A stretch of 64,000 nt of DNA from Segatella cerevisiae (GTDB taxonomy: Bacteria > Bacteroidota > Bacteroidia > Bacteroidales > Bacteroidaceae), in contig NZ_JAMXLY010000009.1 of NCBI RefSeq assembly GCF_024054555.1, positions 1-64,000 on the forward strand, in the 5' to 3' direction. The notes beneath the pieces were generated by a model. The model was not told the DNA's origin and ran no database searches. It saw only the letters and a program-made list of their open reading frames with translations. Positions 34,774-43,840 of this stretch are shown here, piece after piece (the stretch's first letter is position 1; every line of letters starts with the position of its first letter). The position numbers and the translations under genes were made by a program.

Positions 34774-37329
34774 TTAGAATCTATAGGATACCTGGAACAT
34801 TCCGTTCGTTCCATACACGTAAAATTTCTTCGGGTTCTTGGAGAATTTATAGACCCGTTCCTTGCTCAGCGTACCTGTACTTTGGTCTACGGTATAGTCG
34901 CTCCGGCTCTGCTCGTAACCGCCGCTGACGATATGCTGGTTGTTGAGGATGTTCGTCACGGAGAAGTTGAAGTTCAACTGTCCGCGTTTCAGTCTCACGC
35001 TCTTGCCGATGCTGCCGTCGACCATCCAGCCACCGTGACCTTTGGCCTGGTCAGGTACGATCAGGTTGCCCTCGTTGTCTACGCTTCCCATAGTAGTCAG
35101 GGTGTTCTGATAGCGGTAGCTGGGGGAATAGCTGAGGTAAATGCGGTCATAATAGTTGGCTGACAGATCGATGTACCAACCGCCTGTATGGAAGTCGAGA
35201 CCTGCACTGGCTGCAGTCAGCGGTGTGCCGCTTTCCCTCATGTTCTTGTTCATGATGATGTCATGAGTGATGACTGCAGAATTGGAATTCATGTAATTGA
35301 CACTGGCGTTGTTGACGTTGCGGGCATCACTCCATGTACCCAATGTCTTCAGGTCGAGGAAGGAAGCGAGTTTGAAATCCATGCCTGCTTCCACACCATA
35401 GTATTTCTTCTTGATGCCGGTCATGCTCACATAAGTGAAAGCGTTGGCATCATCGAAGTAGAAGTTCTGCCATTCTGTGACATGGTCCAGATAATTGAAA
35501 TAAGCATTGACGTTGGCGTGCAGCCATGAGTTCTGATACTGATAATTGAACTCGCTGCTGAAGACATGCTCATCGTGGAGGTTCTGAACGAAGTCATTGT
35601 TCATCTCAGGAGAGACAAAGGCCGTGCTTGCCGTAGGCGGGCACCACTCATAACCGACACCGATCTTGAAGACGTGGCCTCTGCCGGCATCTAATGTCAA
35701 ACTGCCTTTTCCGCCTGCTTCTCCAAAAGTAGCTCTGCCACTCTTGCCATAGGAATTTTCAGGGAACATACCATTCTGCATGTAACCCTTGCGGCGCATC
35801 TGCGTCTGGCCTATCTTGCCGGCGAGCATGACGTGGAAGCGTCCGATCGTATTGTCATAGTTGCCCCAGAGAAGGCCCTTCTGAACGAGGATGTTATAAT
35901 CGTAACCGAACTTGTCCCCATCCTTTACCACTTTGCCTTTACCGTCAGATCCTGCAGTCCTGAGATCGTATTGTACCCTCGGGTCCGTTGCAGAATAGGT
36001 GCCGATAGCATAGGTGTTGATATTGTGAAACTGGCTTGCGCCGAGCAGGTCATCCATCGTCTGATAGTGCCTGCCGCTGTTCTCTGCCAATGTCAATCCG
36101 GTGTGGATCGTTCCGCCTTGATGGATCTTGGCTGTCAGAGTAGGGTTGACACTTAAGGTGAGGGCATTGTTGTGCTTAGCCTGGATGAAATAGATGGCGT
36201 CATTGCCGATAGAGGCAGCTTGCTCGTTGGCAAAATAGAGTTGATTCCAGTCGATCTGGCGGTTGGCCTTGCTGGCTTTCCAGAACTGGTAAGAACTCAA
36301 CCAACTGTCATAGGAATTTTCATTGTTGTCAGAGGAAGGATCCCAGACATCATAATAACTGCTCGGAAGATTCTTCCAATAGTCCGGCTGTGGATTTTCA
36401 CTGTTGCTGTATTCGAGTTTGGTGCTCTTATAGATACTGTATCTGCCGAAAACAGAGGTTGTCAGTTTCAGGTCATCATTGATGTTCCAGTCCCAGGTGA
36501 GAACACCTGAAGGTGCATAGTCATGTACGACGCGGGAATTGCGCTTGTGTCCGTTTTGGTATCCCCAATAGGGGTTATAGTAATAGTCATTTGCGAGCCA
36601 GTAAGCTTCATCCGTCGAAGCACCCTGGGTGGAACGTTCCGTAGGATTTCCCCAAGTTGTGAAAGACAGGGTGCTGCCGGAATTCCATTTCTTCTCGATA
36701 CCCAAGAAATAGGAGAGGGCGTTGTAGAATGTGCCTTCCACATAACCGTGGTTTGCCCATCTGTAGGTCAGTCCTGCTGATACAGCCCATCCTTTGGAAT
36801 TGAATCCGGAGGAGTAGGTGTAGATGCCGCGCAGCGTATAGTTGCTGTTGGTAGCGCCTAAAGAGAGGTAATTCCCCGCTCCCTGATTGCCTGAGCGGAA
36901 GTCGTAGTTGTTGCTTCCTGCCATCCCCGGCATGGAGAAATTATTGCCCTCGAAAGGCAGTGCAAAATCGGCAGACCGTGTAAAACGATTCAATCCCCCG
37001 ATATTGGAGTACCGGAACTGTCCTGACTCCATATCGTTCAGTGGAGCGCCGTTGACATAGATTAGGTTGTACTTCTGCGGGAGCGCACGATAGCGGAACC
37101 GTACCGGTGAAAAGAGATAACCCACTTCTGAGGCATACTCATTCGTGTTGGAATTCATGATGGTGATGTTTTGTGACATGTCATCATCTTCTCCCAATTG
37201 TGCTTCAGTGATCGTAAAGGCATTGTCATCTATCGGTGTCGGCTGCTGGTCCGTTTTTGTGTTTTGGGCCAGCAGTAGAGGACTGTAGAAAGAAAGTGCG
37301 ATTACTGCAATTTTTACCTGATTATGCAT
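34774..37329 (-). CDS. TonB-dependent outer-membrane receptor
   Basis: 851 residues. Signal peptide (IAVIALSFYSPLLLAQ), plug domain (FSPVRFRYRALPQKYNLIYV, then NGAPLNDMESGQ) and a long aromatic-rich beta-barrel ending in FQVSYRF, a normal C-terminal barrel signature. There is no carboxypeptidase-like N-terminal domain of the SusC type. It takes up an unknown ligand with TonB energy. It leads an operon with the DUF5689 and OB-fold lipoproteins and is divergent from the secreted nuclease/phosphatase gene, suggesting uptake of nucleic-acid breakdown products. Confidence 0.85.
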   Translation of the reverse strand: MHNQVKIAVIALSFYSPLLLAQNTKTDQQPTPIDDNAFTITEAQLGEDDDMSQNITIMNSNTNEYASEVGYLFSPVRFRYRALPQKYNLIYVNGAPLNDMESGQFRYSNIGGLNRFTRSADFALPFEGNNFSMPGMAGSNNYDFRSGNQGAGNYLSLGATNSNYTLRGIYTYSSGFNSKGWAVSAGLTYRWANHGYVEGTFYNALSYFLGIEKKWNSGSTLSFTTWGNPTERSTQGASTDEAYWLANDYYYNPYWGYQNGHKRNSRVVHDYAPSGVLTWDWNINDDLKLTTSVFGRYSIYKSTKLEYSNSENPQPDYWKNLPSSYYDVWDPSSDNNENSYDSWLSSYQFWKASKANRQIDWNQLYFANEQAASIGNDAIYFIQAKHNNALTLSVNPTLTAKIHQGGTIHTGLTLAENSGRHYQTMDDLLGASQFHNINTYAIGTYSATDPRVQYDLRTAGSDGKGKVVKDGDKFGYDYNILVQKGLLWGNYDNTIGRFHVMLAGKIGQTQMRRKGYMQNGMFPENSYGKSGRATFGEAGGKGSLTLDAGRGHVFKIGVGYEWCPPTASTAFVSPEMNNDFVQNLHDEHVFSSEFNYQYQNSWLHANVNAYFNYLDHVTEWQNFYFDDANAFTYVSMTGIKKKYYGVEAGMDFKLASFLDLKTLGTWSDARNVNNASVNYMNSNSAVITHDIIMNKNMRESGTPLTAASAGLDFHTGGWYIDLSANYYDRIYLSYSPSYRYQNTLTTMGSVDNEGNLIVPDQAKGHGGWMVDGSIGKSVRLKRGQLNFNFSVTNILNNQHIVSGGYEQSRSDYTVDQSTGTLSKERVYKFSKNPKKFYVYGTNGMFQVSYRF

Positions 37330-37613
37330 GAATGTAGTTTAATAAAAATTATATCTTAAGTGCAAAGTAACGAAATATATTTTAAATAAAAAAGCTTTTT
37401 TGATTAATTTTTCATGAAATATGCCGATAATTCAGTAGAAATTACGATATTTGCACTATGAAAAGAGACGCTTTATTATAACGTATTAGCTTTGAAATAT
37501 GATTGTCATATAAAAGTAACATGTTGATTAGTTTTAGGTTTTAATTTCGTTAATTATGTCGTTTTCTTCCTCGAAATCCGTATATTTGTCATTCAGTAAA
37601 TAAATCAGAAGAT
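37330..37613. promoter_or_regulatory. Divergent regulatory region of the nuclease/TonB locus
   Basis: A 284-base AT-rich gap between divergent genes. It holds the AAAAAAGCTTTTTT palindrome (about 37387-37400) and a TATATTTG -7 box for the plus-strand gene at 37581-37588. No clear -7 box is seen for the receptor gene. Confidence 0.45.
37581..37588 (+). promoter_or_regulatory. -7 box (TATATTTG) for the secreted EEP enzyme
   Basis: Fits TAnnTTTG, 25 bases before the ATG at 37614. Confidence 0.55.
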
Positions 37614-38660
37614 ATGAAAAAACAACTGTTATTCCTTTCAGCGTTGCTGTTCTTGAGTCTGACGATTTCTGCTCAGAAAAAGTTTGCGTGTTACGCTGTA
37701 GGATTTTACAACCAGGAGAACCTCTTTGATACTTGCCACGATGTCGGGAAGAATGATTATGAGTTTCTGCCTAACGGGAGTTATCACTGGGACAAACTCC
37801 GTTATACGCACAAGATACACAACATGGCGAGGGCTTTGGCTGATATCGGGACGGATGTCCTGCCTAAGGTCGGTTGCACGATGATAGGAATGGCAGAGGT
37901 GGAGAATGACAATGTCTTGAATGACCTGATCGCCCAGCCGCCTTTGAAAGCGCGGGGCTACCGCTATATCCATGTCGAAGGTCCTGACCGCCGTGGCATC
38001 GACTGTGCCCTGCTCTATAATCCGGCCCTCTATAAGATAAGGAATGTCAAACTTGTCCAGTATCATCAGGAGTTGGCTAAGGACAGTGCTTTCAAGACCC
38101 GTGGTTTCCTGACGATCAGTGGAGACTTGGCAGGGGAGCATGTCTCAGTCATCGTCTGCCATTGGCCGAGTCGCTTCAGCGGCAGTTTCTATCGTGAGAG
38201 TGCCGGTCGTCAGGTGAAGGCTGTCAAGGATTCTCTCTTACGGGACGATCCCCAGTGCAAGGTCCTGGTCATGGGGGATATGAATGATGATCCGACGAAT
38301 GTCAGTATGTTTAAATATTTGGGTGCCAAAGGTGAGATAGACCAGGTCGGCCCTGATGAGATGTACAACCCATGGTACAATATTCTGGCTAAGGACGGTA
38401 AGGGGACATTGAGTTATCAGGGTTCTTGGGATCTTTTCGATCAAATCGTGATGACCCCTAACCTACTTAACAAGAAAGGACAGAAGGACTATTCTACATT
38501 GAAGTTCTGGAAGAACGAGATAGCCATCAGGGATTATCTGGTCCAGCAAACCGGTCCTTATAAAGGCACGCCCAAGCGGACGACTGCCGGAGGTGTCTGG
38601 CTGGACGGTTTCAGTGACCATTTTCCCGTCGTTGCCTATTTCCTGAAAGTGAAAGAATGA
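37614..38660 (+). CDS. Secreted endonuclease/exonuclease/phosphatase family enzyme
   Basis: 348 residues with signal peptide (LLFLSALLFLSLTISAQ). The metal-dependent EEP fold is complete: FYNQENLFD (Asn), GMAEVEN (Glu), GPDRRGIDCALLY, VCHWPSR (His), VMGDMNDDPTN (Asp-Asn) and SDHFPVV (Asp-His). The sequence is closest to the nuclease branch found in YhcR-type proteins, so DNA/RNA or nucleotide phosphoesters are likely substrates. Divergent from the TonB receptor operon. A phosphatase role cannot be excluded. Confidence 0.85.
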   Translation: MKKQLLFLSALLFLSLTISAQKKFACYAVGFYNQENLFDTCHDVGKNDYEFLPNGSYHWDKLRYTHKIHNMARALADIGTDVLPKVGCTMIGMAEVENDNVLNDLIAQPPLKARGYRYIHVEGPDRRGIDCALLYNPALYKIRNVKLVQYHQELAKDSAFKTRGFLTISGDLAGEHVSVIVCHWPSRFSGSFYRESAGRQVKAVKDSLLRDDPQCKVLVMGDMNDDPTNVSMFKYLGAKGEIDQVGPDEMYNPWYNILAKDGKGTLSYQGSWDLFDQIVMTPNLLNKKGQKDYSTLKFWKNEIAIRDYLVQQTGPYKGTPKRTTAGGVWLDGFSDHFPVVAYFLKVKE

Positions 38661-38700
38661 GAGGTAAGTTGTTCGAACGATATAATATGGTGGAAGAATA

Positions 38701-39330
38701 ATGAAGCGTTCTGTGAAAAATAATGATGCTGATGACGGTGAGGACCTGAAAGAGCCTGAAATAGAATCACACCCTTTTAAACCCTGGTTGCCTGAAGGCG
38801 CCCGACTGCTCATGCTGGGGACGTTTCCCCCGGCACCCAAGAGATGGTGTATGTCTTGGTACTATCCCAATTTTCAGAATGATATGTGGCGCATCTTCGG
38901 CCTTCTCTTTTTCAAGGATAAAGGACATTTTGTCTTGCCTGGCGAGAAGCGTTTTGACCTTCCTGCTATTCAGGACTTCCTGAGACTGCACCATATCGCA
39001 ATCTTCGATACTGCTTTACGCATCCGCCGGACGAAAGGGACGGCGTCTGATAAAGATCTGGAGATCGTAGAACCGACGGATCTGGATGCTTTGCTCCAAC
39101 ATCTTCCTCAGTGCCGCGGCGTATTGACTGCCGGCCGTCTAGCCACGAAAGTTTTTACGGATCATTTCGGCATCAATGCCAAGGATTTGAAAATGGGAGA
39201 CTCCATAGCGTTTCCTTTCGAGGACCGGCAGATCCGCCTTTACCGTATGCCGAGCAGCAGTCGTGCCTATCCGATGGCTGTAGAGAAGAAAGCGGTTTTC
39301 TATAAGAAAATGTTCGATGAAGTGCTTTAG
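38701..39330 (+). CDS. Uracil-DNA glycosylase family protein
   Basis: 209 residues, cytoplasmic. LMLGTFPPAPKRW is the UDG-fold motif I region (GxxPG-like), IAIFDTALRIRR follows, and PSSSRAY corresponds to the second motif (HPSP-like) near residue 190. It belongs to the diverse UDG/MUG superfamily, perhaps acting in base excision repair of U or damaged bases. Replacement of the usual His in the second motif (PSSSRAY) leaves activity uncertain. It overlaps no neighbour and runs in line with uridine kinase (16-base gap). Confidence 0.75.
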   Translation: MKRSVKNNDADDGEDLKEPEIESHPFKPWLPEGARLLMLGTFPPAPKRWCMSWYYPNFQNDMWRIFGLLFFKDKGHFVLPGEKRFDLPAIQDFLRLHHIAIFDTALRIRRTKGTASDKDLEIVEPTDLDALLQHLPQCRGVLTAGRLATKVFTDHFGINAKDLKMGDSIAFPFEDRQIRLYRMPSSSRAYPMAVEKKAVFYKKMFDEVL

Positions 39331-39346
39331 AATATCTAATGTTTAG

Positions 39347-40000
39347 ATGATGTGGAAGAAGACAACAATTATAGGGATTGCCGGTGGAACCGGAAGTGGA
39401 AAAACAACTGTAGTGAAGAAGATTGTCGAAGCGTTGCCGCCTGACTATGTGGCTGTGGTGCCTCAGGATTCTTATTACAACAGTACTACGGGAATGACAG
39501 AGGAGGAGAGACATGCCATCAATTTTGACCACCCTGATGCCTTCGACTGGAAACTGCTGATCAAGCAAATCAACGAACTGCGGCATGGCCAGGCTATCGA
39601 GCAGCCTACTTATTCTTATCTGAAGTGCAACCGGTTACCTGAGACGATCCACGTAGAACCGAAACGCGTGATCATCATTGAAGGAATCATGGCTCTTTTG
39701 AACAAGAAACTCCGGGATATGATGGATCTGAAAATCTATGTGGACTGTGATTCCGATGAACGCTTGATCAGAAATATCCAGCGGGATACGATCGACAGAG
39801 GGCGGACGGTCTCAATGGTCGTCGACCGCTATCTGAAAGTGCTGAAACCGATGCATGAGCAATTTATCGAACCTACCAAGCGGTATGCTGACTTGATCAT
39901 CCCTGAAGGCGGGGAAAATATCAAGGGCATCAGCATCTTGTGCAAGTATATCGAAGGTTTGATTCAGGAAGATGAAACTGAAAAGAAAAATCAGGCTTAG
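39347..40000 (+). CDS. udk: Uridine kinase
   Basis: A 217-residue pyrimidine-salvage kinase that phosphorylates uridine and cytidine with ATP or GTP. P-loop GGTGSGKTT at about residues 12-20, then PQDSYYNSTTGMT and NFDHPDAFDW (substrate loop), YSYLKCNR, and RRDxxxRG-like IQRDTIDRGR. Full length. Follows the UDG-like gene closely, so they may be co-transcribed. A strong terminator lies 41 bases downstream. It would also use nucleosides released from external nucleic acids. Confidence 0.94.
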   Translation: MMWKKTTIIGIAGGTGSGKTTVVKKIVEALPPDYVAVVPQDSYYNSTTGMTEEERHAINFDHPDAFDWKLLIKQINELRHGQAIEQPTYSYLKCNRLPETIHVEPKRVIIIEGIMALLNKKLRDMMDLKIYVDCDSDERLIRNIQRDTIDRGRTVSMVVDRYLKVLKPMHEQFIEPTKRYADLIIPEGGENIKGISILCKYIEGLIQEDETEKKNQA

Positions 40001-40041
40001 GTTGTCTTCGAGGTCAACTGTACCTGTTTGAAGAGATGCCT

Positions 40042-40086
40042 AAAGCGTTGGAAAATCTGTCTTATTCAGATTTTCCAGCGCTTTTC
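40042..40086. terminator. Terminator after udk
   Basis: GCGTTGGAAAATCTG pairs with CAGATTTTCCAGCGC (one G-T pair), 7-base loop, followed by TTTTCT. Between udk and the converging DUF308 gene. Confidence 0.85.
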
Positions 40087-40158
40087 TATTCTTACAGGAC
40101 TATCATAATTTACGGGTAAGGTCATTTTCCATTCTCCCACAAGGGTGAGAGCAGTGAG

Positions 40159-40836
40159 TCAGACTTTGCCCGTCTTCTCGTCCGTCTGCTCTGAATCCTT
40201 CTTTTCCGTCTGGTCAGGGCTGTCGGTCTGAGGATGGTAGCGCTGGGCATTTTGGTCAAACTCTTTCTTGCAACGGGCTGCCTTGATGGAATTGATACAT
40301 TCTATTACACCGTAAAGGATCATACACCATCCGATGACCAGTAGAGGTGCTGTGGCTATGGCTGAAGGTTTGATCAAAGCGATTAGACCGACGATCAGGA
40401 TGATGGAAGGGAAGATCCAGAATCCTGCTCCGACCTTCGCATATTTCCTGACTGCTGCAAGATTGACAAACTGGTTGACGGCGCCCATGATCAGGATGAT
40501 TGCGAAGATGATGGTCAGGGCTGTAATGAAGTTGTCTGGAATGAGGGCCAGTATGATACCGAGGACGATGCTGCCTATTCCCACGATCGGAAAGAAGGGT
40601 TTCTGACCCGTGATTTGATTGCCATCAGCATCGTAGATGATGGCTTCTGAGGCGTGTTTTTTCTCACCGAAATAGGTGGCAATGGAGATGACTCCTGAGA
40701 TCAGGAACAGTACGCCGATGATGATCGTTATCCACGTGAGGGTCTCGTTGCGGAACCTTACCAGTAGAACACCTACGATTACAGCGATGATAGCTCTGAA
40801 GAAATGACTTTGTAACAGTTTTTTTGATTTATCCAT
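40159..40836 (-). CDS. DUF308 / HdeD-like membrane protein
   Basis: About 225 residues from the Met at 40836 (MDKSKKLL); a further Met 36 bases upstream exists but adds no hydrophobic segment. Six hydrophobic segments in pairs match the DUF308 repeat seen in HdeD, an acid-resistance membrane protein. The last 40 residues are charged and disordered (SPDQTEKKDSEQTDEKTG). Probably in the inner membrane. Exact role unknown. Confidence 0.8.
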   Translation of the reverse strand: MDKSKKLLQSHFFRAIIAVIVGVLLVRFRNETLTWITIIIGVLFLISGVISIATYFGEKKHASEAIIYDADGNQITGQKPFFPIVGIGSIVLGIILALIPDNFITALTIIFAIILIMGAVNQFVNLAAVRKYAKVGAGFWIFPSIILIVGLIALIKPSAIATAPLLVIGWCMILYGVIECINSIKAARCKKEFDQNAQRYHPQTDSPDQTEKKDSEQTDEKTGKV

Positions 40837-40905
40837 GATGATTGCAGGTCTGGCTGCCTTTATGATTTTCAATATATTGGTATCTCATATCGTATACCGT
40901 TCTTG

Positions 40906-40913
40906 CAAAGTTA
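40906..40913 (-). promoter_or_regulatory. -7 box (TAACTTTG) for the DUF308 gene
   Basis: CAAAGTTA on the plus strand, about 70 bases before the start at 40836 on the minus strand. Confidence 0.5.
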
Positions 40914-40955
40914 CTAAAAATCATGGTTTATTGCCCTCTTCTCTCGCTTTTTTAT

Positions 40956-40963
40956 TATTTTTG
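40956..40963 (+). promoter_or_regulatory. -7 box (TATTTTTG) for the histidine phosphatase gene
   Basis: Fits TAnnTTTG, 17 bases before the ATG at 40981. Confidence 0.55.
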
Positions 40964-40980
40964 CATTCAAAATCAGAAAA

Positions 40981-41490
40981 ATGACTACATTATATTTAGT
41001 CCGCCATGGCGAAACGGTAGCTAATGCTGCACAAATCCTGCAAGGACAACGTCAGGGACAGTTGAATGAAAACGGCATCAGACAGGCCGAGGAAACGCGT
41101 GATCGGTTGCTGAAGACTCCTATCGATGCGTTTGTATCGAGTGATCTGAAACGCGCGATAGATACGTGTAAGATTATTGCCAAACCCCATGGCGTCGAGA
41201 CTGTGGTGACGACTCCTCTGTTGAGGGAACGGGACTGGGGGAGTTTTACAGACTGTTTCATCCCGGACCTGAAGGGCAAGGACTGGCCGGAAGATATAGA
41301 ATCCCTGGAGAGCCTGAAATCACGTGCACGTGATTTTCTGACTTGGGTGAAAGAGACGTATCCTGATCAAACGGTTCTTTGTGTGGGACATGGCATCATC
41401 AATAAGGCTATCCAGAGTGTCTTTTACGGAAAGCAGATGAAAGATATCCCTAAAATGGGGAATGCGGAAGTGAGGATCCTCAAACTTTGA
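40981..41490 (+). CDS. Histidine phosphatase family protein
   Basis: 169 residues of the phosphoglycerate-mutase-like superfamily. The phospho-acceptor His is in LVRHGETVANA (residues 5-15), the catalytic Glu in LRERDWG, the second His in LCVGHGIINKAI. Such small cytoplasmic members often act as phosphatases on sugar phosphates, alpha-ribazole phosphate (CobC) or other substrates. No cobalamin genes adjoin, so CobC cannot be claimed. A convergent terminator follows. Confidence 0.85.
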   Translation: MTTLYLVRHGETVANAAQILQGQRQGQLNENGIRQAEETRDRLLKTPIDAFVSSDLKRAIDTCKIIAKPHGVETVVTTPLLRERDWGSFTDCFIPDLKGKDWPEDIESLESLKSRARDFLTWVKETYPDQTVLCVGHGIINKAIQSVFYGKQMKDIPKMGNAEVRILKL

Positions 41491-41550
41491 GATATTGATA
41501 GACCGGCAGAATATTCGGATAGCCGGTTTTCTTATAGGCCTATAAAAACT

Positions 41551-41584
41551 GACAGCGTGACGACCATCTCGGCCATCACGCTGC
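41551..41584. terminator. Convergent terminator hairpin
   Basis: CAGCGTGA pairs with TCACGCTG and is followed by CTTCTT. It lies between the histidine phosphatase and the low-complexity secreted protein gene. Confidence 0.65.
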
Positions 41585-41654
41585 TTCTTATAACTCTTTA
41601 ATTTCCCTGAAAACTACATTAATAAATATAGTGTTATTTTACTTGATTTCTGAA

Positions 41655-42593
41655 TTAACGGTGTCCTCCGAATGAACCTCCACCAAAGGAACCTTTGCTG
41701 TGTCCACCACCGAAACCTCCGCCGGAGCTTTTGCTACTGCTATGAGAGCCAAAACTGCCGCTGCCGAAAGAACGGTTGGAAGGAGCACTTGTCCGTGAGC
41801 GGGATGACCCGAAAGTGGAACTGTTTCCAGAATTGGAGCGAGGGGTAAAAGTCCGCTTCGGTGTAGAATTGCTGTTCGTGAAAGAACGGCCACTCCCGAA
41901 TACGCTGTTGCTGTTGCGCTTGACAGTTGTGCGGGTACTGCTCTGTCTGCCGAAGACATTACTGTTGATATGAGTGCGGGTGTTTTGAGCCTCATCCATA
42001 GAACCGAAAGTCCCATTGTTTTGATAACTTGCATTTCTGGAGCCCATGTTCCCGAACACTCTTCCGCTGCCATAGTCCCCGCGATTGAAAGCATCTCTCA
42101 TTCCTGACTGTCTGCCATAATTGCGGTTGATATACGGTCTGTTGCGGTACCAACTCCTGCCGCCATTGTTTCTCCAACTGTGTCCGCCACGATAGTTGAC
42201 GATGAATGTAGGAGAACCGAAGTAATAGAAGTCACGACGCGGATAACGGGCGTAGACTCTGAAGTGCCAATAACCACCGTTCCAGTAAAGTGGACGATAG
42301 AAATAGAGGGAGCTGAGATAATTGTTGTATTGCCAGTCGAGCAGGATATAACTCAGATCCTGATTCCGCTCTCTCCAGTATGTGCCGTAAAGGTCATCAT
42401 AGTTGTCTATGCTCATCAGATAATCTAAATTGACTTCGTATGCGGCTTGATATTGTTCATCTGTCAAATTCAATTCATAGGCCATCTTATCTGTCAGAAA
42501 GAGCGCCTGGTCTCTGGCTTGCTCATAACTCATGGCACTTATTGTACCGGTGAAGGTGAAGAGTGCCACAAGGGCTATAATTATTCTTTTCAT
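41655..42593 (-). CDS. Secreted Gly/Ser/Asn-rich low-complexity protein
   Basis: 312 residues: signal peptide (IIIALVALFTFTGTISA), an ordered helical part with a LTDEQYQAAYEVNLDYL-type segment (about 20-90), a Tyr/Trp/Arg-rich middle, then about 150 residues dominated by Ser, Gly, Asn, Phe and Arg ending in GSFGGGSFGGHR. A family with this layout is common in Bacteroidales, but no function is known to me. The tail resembles phase-separating or adhesive low-complexity sequence. Probably exported. Confidence 0.65.
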   Translation of the reverse strand: MKRIIIALVALFTFTGTISAMSYEQARDQALFLTDKMAYELNLTDEQYQAAYEVNLDYLMSIDNYDDLYGTYWRERNQDLSYILLDWQYNNYLSSLYFYRPLYWNGGYWHFRVYARYPRRDFYYFGSPTFIVNYRGGHSWRNNGGRSWYRNRPYINRNYGRQSGMRDAFNRGDYGSGRVFGNMGSRNASYQNNGTFGSMDEAQNTRTHINSNVFGRQSSTRTTVKRNSNSVFGSGRSFTNSNSTPKRTFTPRSNSGNSSTFGSSRSRTSAPSNRSFGSGSFGSHSSSKSSGGGFGGGHSKGSFGGGSFGGHR

Positions 42594-42895
42594 AATAGTA
42601 TGCTTTTAATGTCCCTTTGTTAGTGGCAAAGGTAAATGAAAAAATGTACTTTTAACAAGGTTTTTCCCTAAAGAAAAAGGGGAAAATCCCTATTATGGAA
42701 TGGTCCGGGGAATATCTGAAGACAACTCCTGTGCCACTGTGAGACATTTATCTTCTGACCTTGTACCACTCGGATAGACCAATTAATCATCTCGCGTGTT
42801 CCTGTCAGGTGAGCTTCTGTCTTGTCAGATTGAAGGAAAATGGATGAAAATGTGGAAATAAGCAGAAAATATTTTGTTAATCCATTTTTTGGTTT
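42594..42895. other. Intergenic stretch before tmRNA
   Basis: About 300 bases without a coding frame I can support. The TTTTG (-33) element of the tmRNA promoter lies at 42872-42876. Confidence 0.4.
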
Positions 42896-42903
42896 TATAT
42901 TTG
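42896..42903 (+). promoter_or_regulatory. -7 box (TATATTTG) of the tmRNA promoter
   Basis: TATATTTG with TTTTG 19 bases upstream; the tmRNA starts 13 bases after the box. It is the cleanest full promoter in the window. Confidence 0.7.
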
Positions 42904-42916
42904 CACCACTATCTTT

Positions 42917-43315
42917 GGGGCTGTTCTGGATTTGACGGCAAGACGAGATGGTATGTAAGCATGCGGAGCCTCGTTGGCTAGCTCCTAAATCTGAGTGAAC
43001 AAAAAATTAATTGGCGAAAACAATTACGCTCTCGCTGCCTAATCGAAGTATAGTAGATTACTGGCTCAATCCCGTCACTAGGTGATGGGACGAGACATCG
43101 CTCAAGGGATGTTGTTCCGAATCTTCTTGATCAAGCGGTGCAGGTAAATCGGAAATAGTTTTGGCAGGCCTCGCTGCCGGAATGAAATTTTTAGAGGATA
43201 AGGTTGCAGTTGGTGGTCCAGGTCTTGCTGCAACACGAAAATGAAGGCTGGAATAAACATGTAGAAAGCATATGGTTTCCTTGTTCGGACGCGGGTTCAA
43301 ATCCCGCCAGCTCCA
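42917..43315 (+). ncRNA. ssrA: tmRNA (SsrA)
   Basis: Starts GGGGCTGTTCTGG and ends with a tRNA-like half GACGCGGGTTCAAATCCCGC followed by CAGCTCC-A, which pairs with GGGGCTG. The resume frame at 43013-43042 encodes GENNYALAA-stop, the proteolysis tag typical of Bacteroidetes. It rescues stalled ribosomes together with SmpB. CCA is not encoded (CAAG follows). About 399 bases, normal for the phylum. Confidence 0.97.
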
Positions 43316-43330
43316 CAAGTTGAAAGAAGA

Positions 43331-43370
43331 GACGGAGAAATGTTCTGATAAGGAATCTTTCTCCGTTTTG
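43331..43370 (+). terminator. tmRNA terminator
   Basis: ACGGAGAAA pairs with TTTCTCCGT across a long loop and is followed by TTTTGCTTTT, 16 bases after the tmRNA end. Confidence 0.75.
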
Positions 43371-43387
43371 CTTTTAGGGCATCAGAC

Positions 43388-43840
43388 CTATTCTTTTTGC
43401 TTGCCAATTATTTTTATATATTCAGGTGTAATAGGGGATAACGCATATTTGTATCTTGTCATATCGTTATCACCATATTCGCCCAATCTGGAATACACGA
43501 TAAATTCCTGGGAGGTCAATTTTATAATATCCCAATAAGAAATTCCTCCGAAGAAAATGACATTAAAGTTCTTGTCATAAAAAGCCCATCTTCCGTTTCG
43601 TTTTGAGATATTATATCCTTTTCCATTGGAAGTTAAAGTCGTGCATTTATAGGTGCCATTCCGTGAGAAATCATATAAACATGTGGTCGTATCTCCGTCT
43701 TGTGACTTGTAGGATTCTCCAACCCAAGTCGTGTCACAGATTAAAGATACTCTAGTATTGTCAGAATAATCATTGTCGTCCAATTGACTACAACTATAAA
43801 TAAGGAGCAGTATACATGTGAGTTTCAAGATCGATTTCAT
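43388..43840 (-). CDS. Small lipoprotein of unknown function
   Basis: 150 residues with signal CILLLIYSC (Cys about 17). The mature part (CDTTWVGESYKSQDGDTT, then YDFSRNGTYKCTT, RNGRWAFYDKNFNVIFFGG) has the short beta-strand rhythm of lipocalin-like domains, as in the two lipoproteins at 29723 and 30352. No family name can be given. It lies between tmRNA and the restriction locus. Probably periplasmic or outer-membrane anchored. Confidence 0.55.
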   Translation of the reverse strand: MKSILKLTCILLLIYSCSQLDDNDYSDNTRVSLICDTTWVGESYKSQDGDTTTCLYDFSRNGTYKCTTLTSNGKGYNISKRNGRWAFYDKNFNVIFFGGISYWDIIKLTSQEFIVYSRLGEYGDNDMTRYKYALSPITPEYIKIIGKQKE

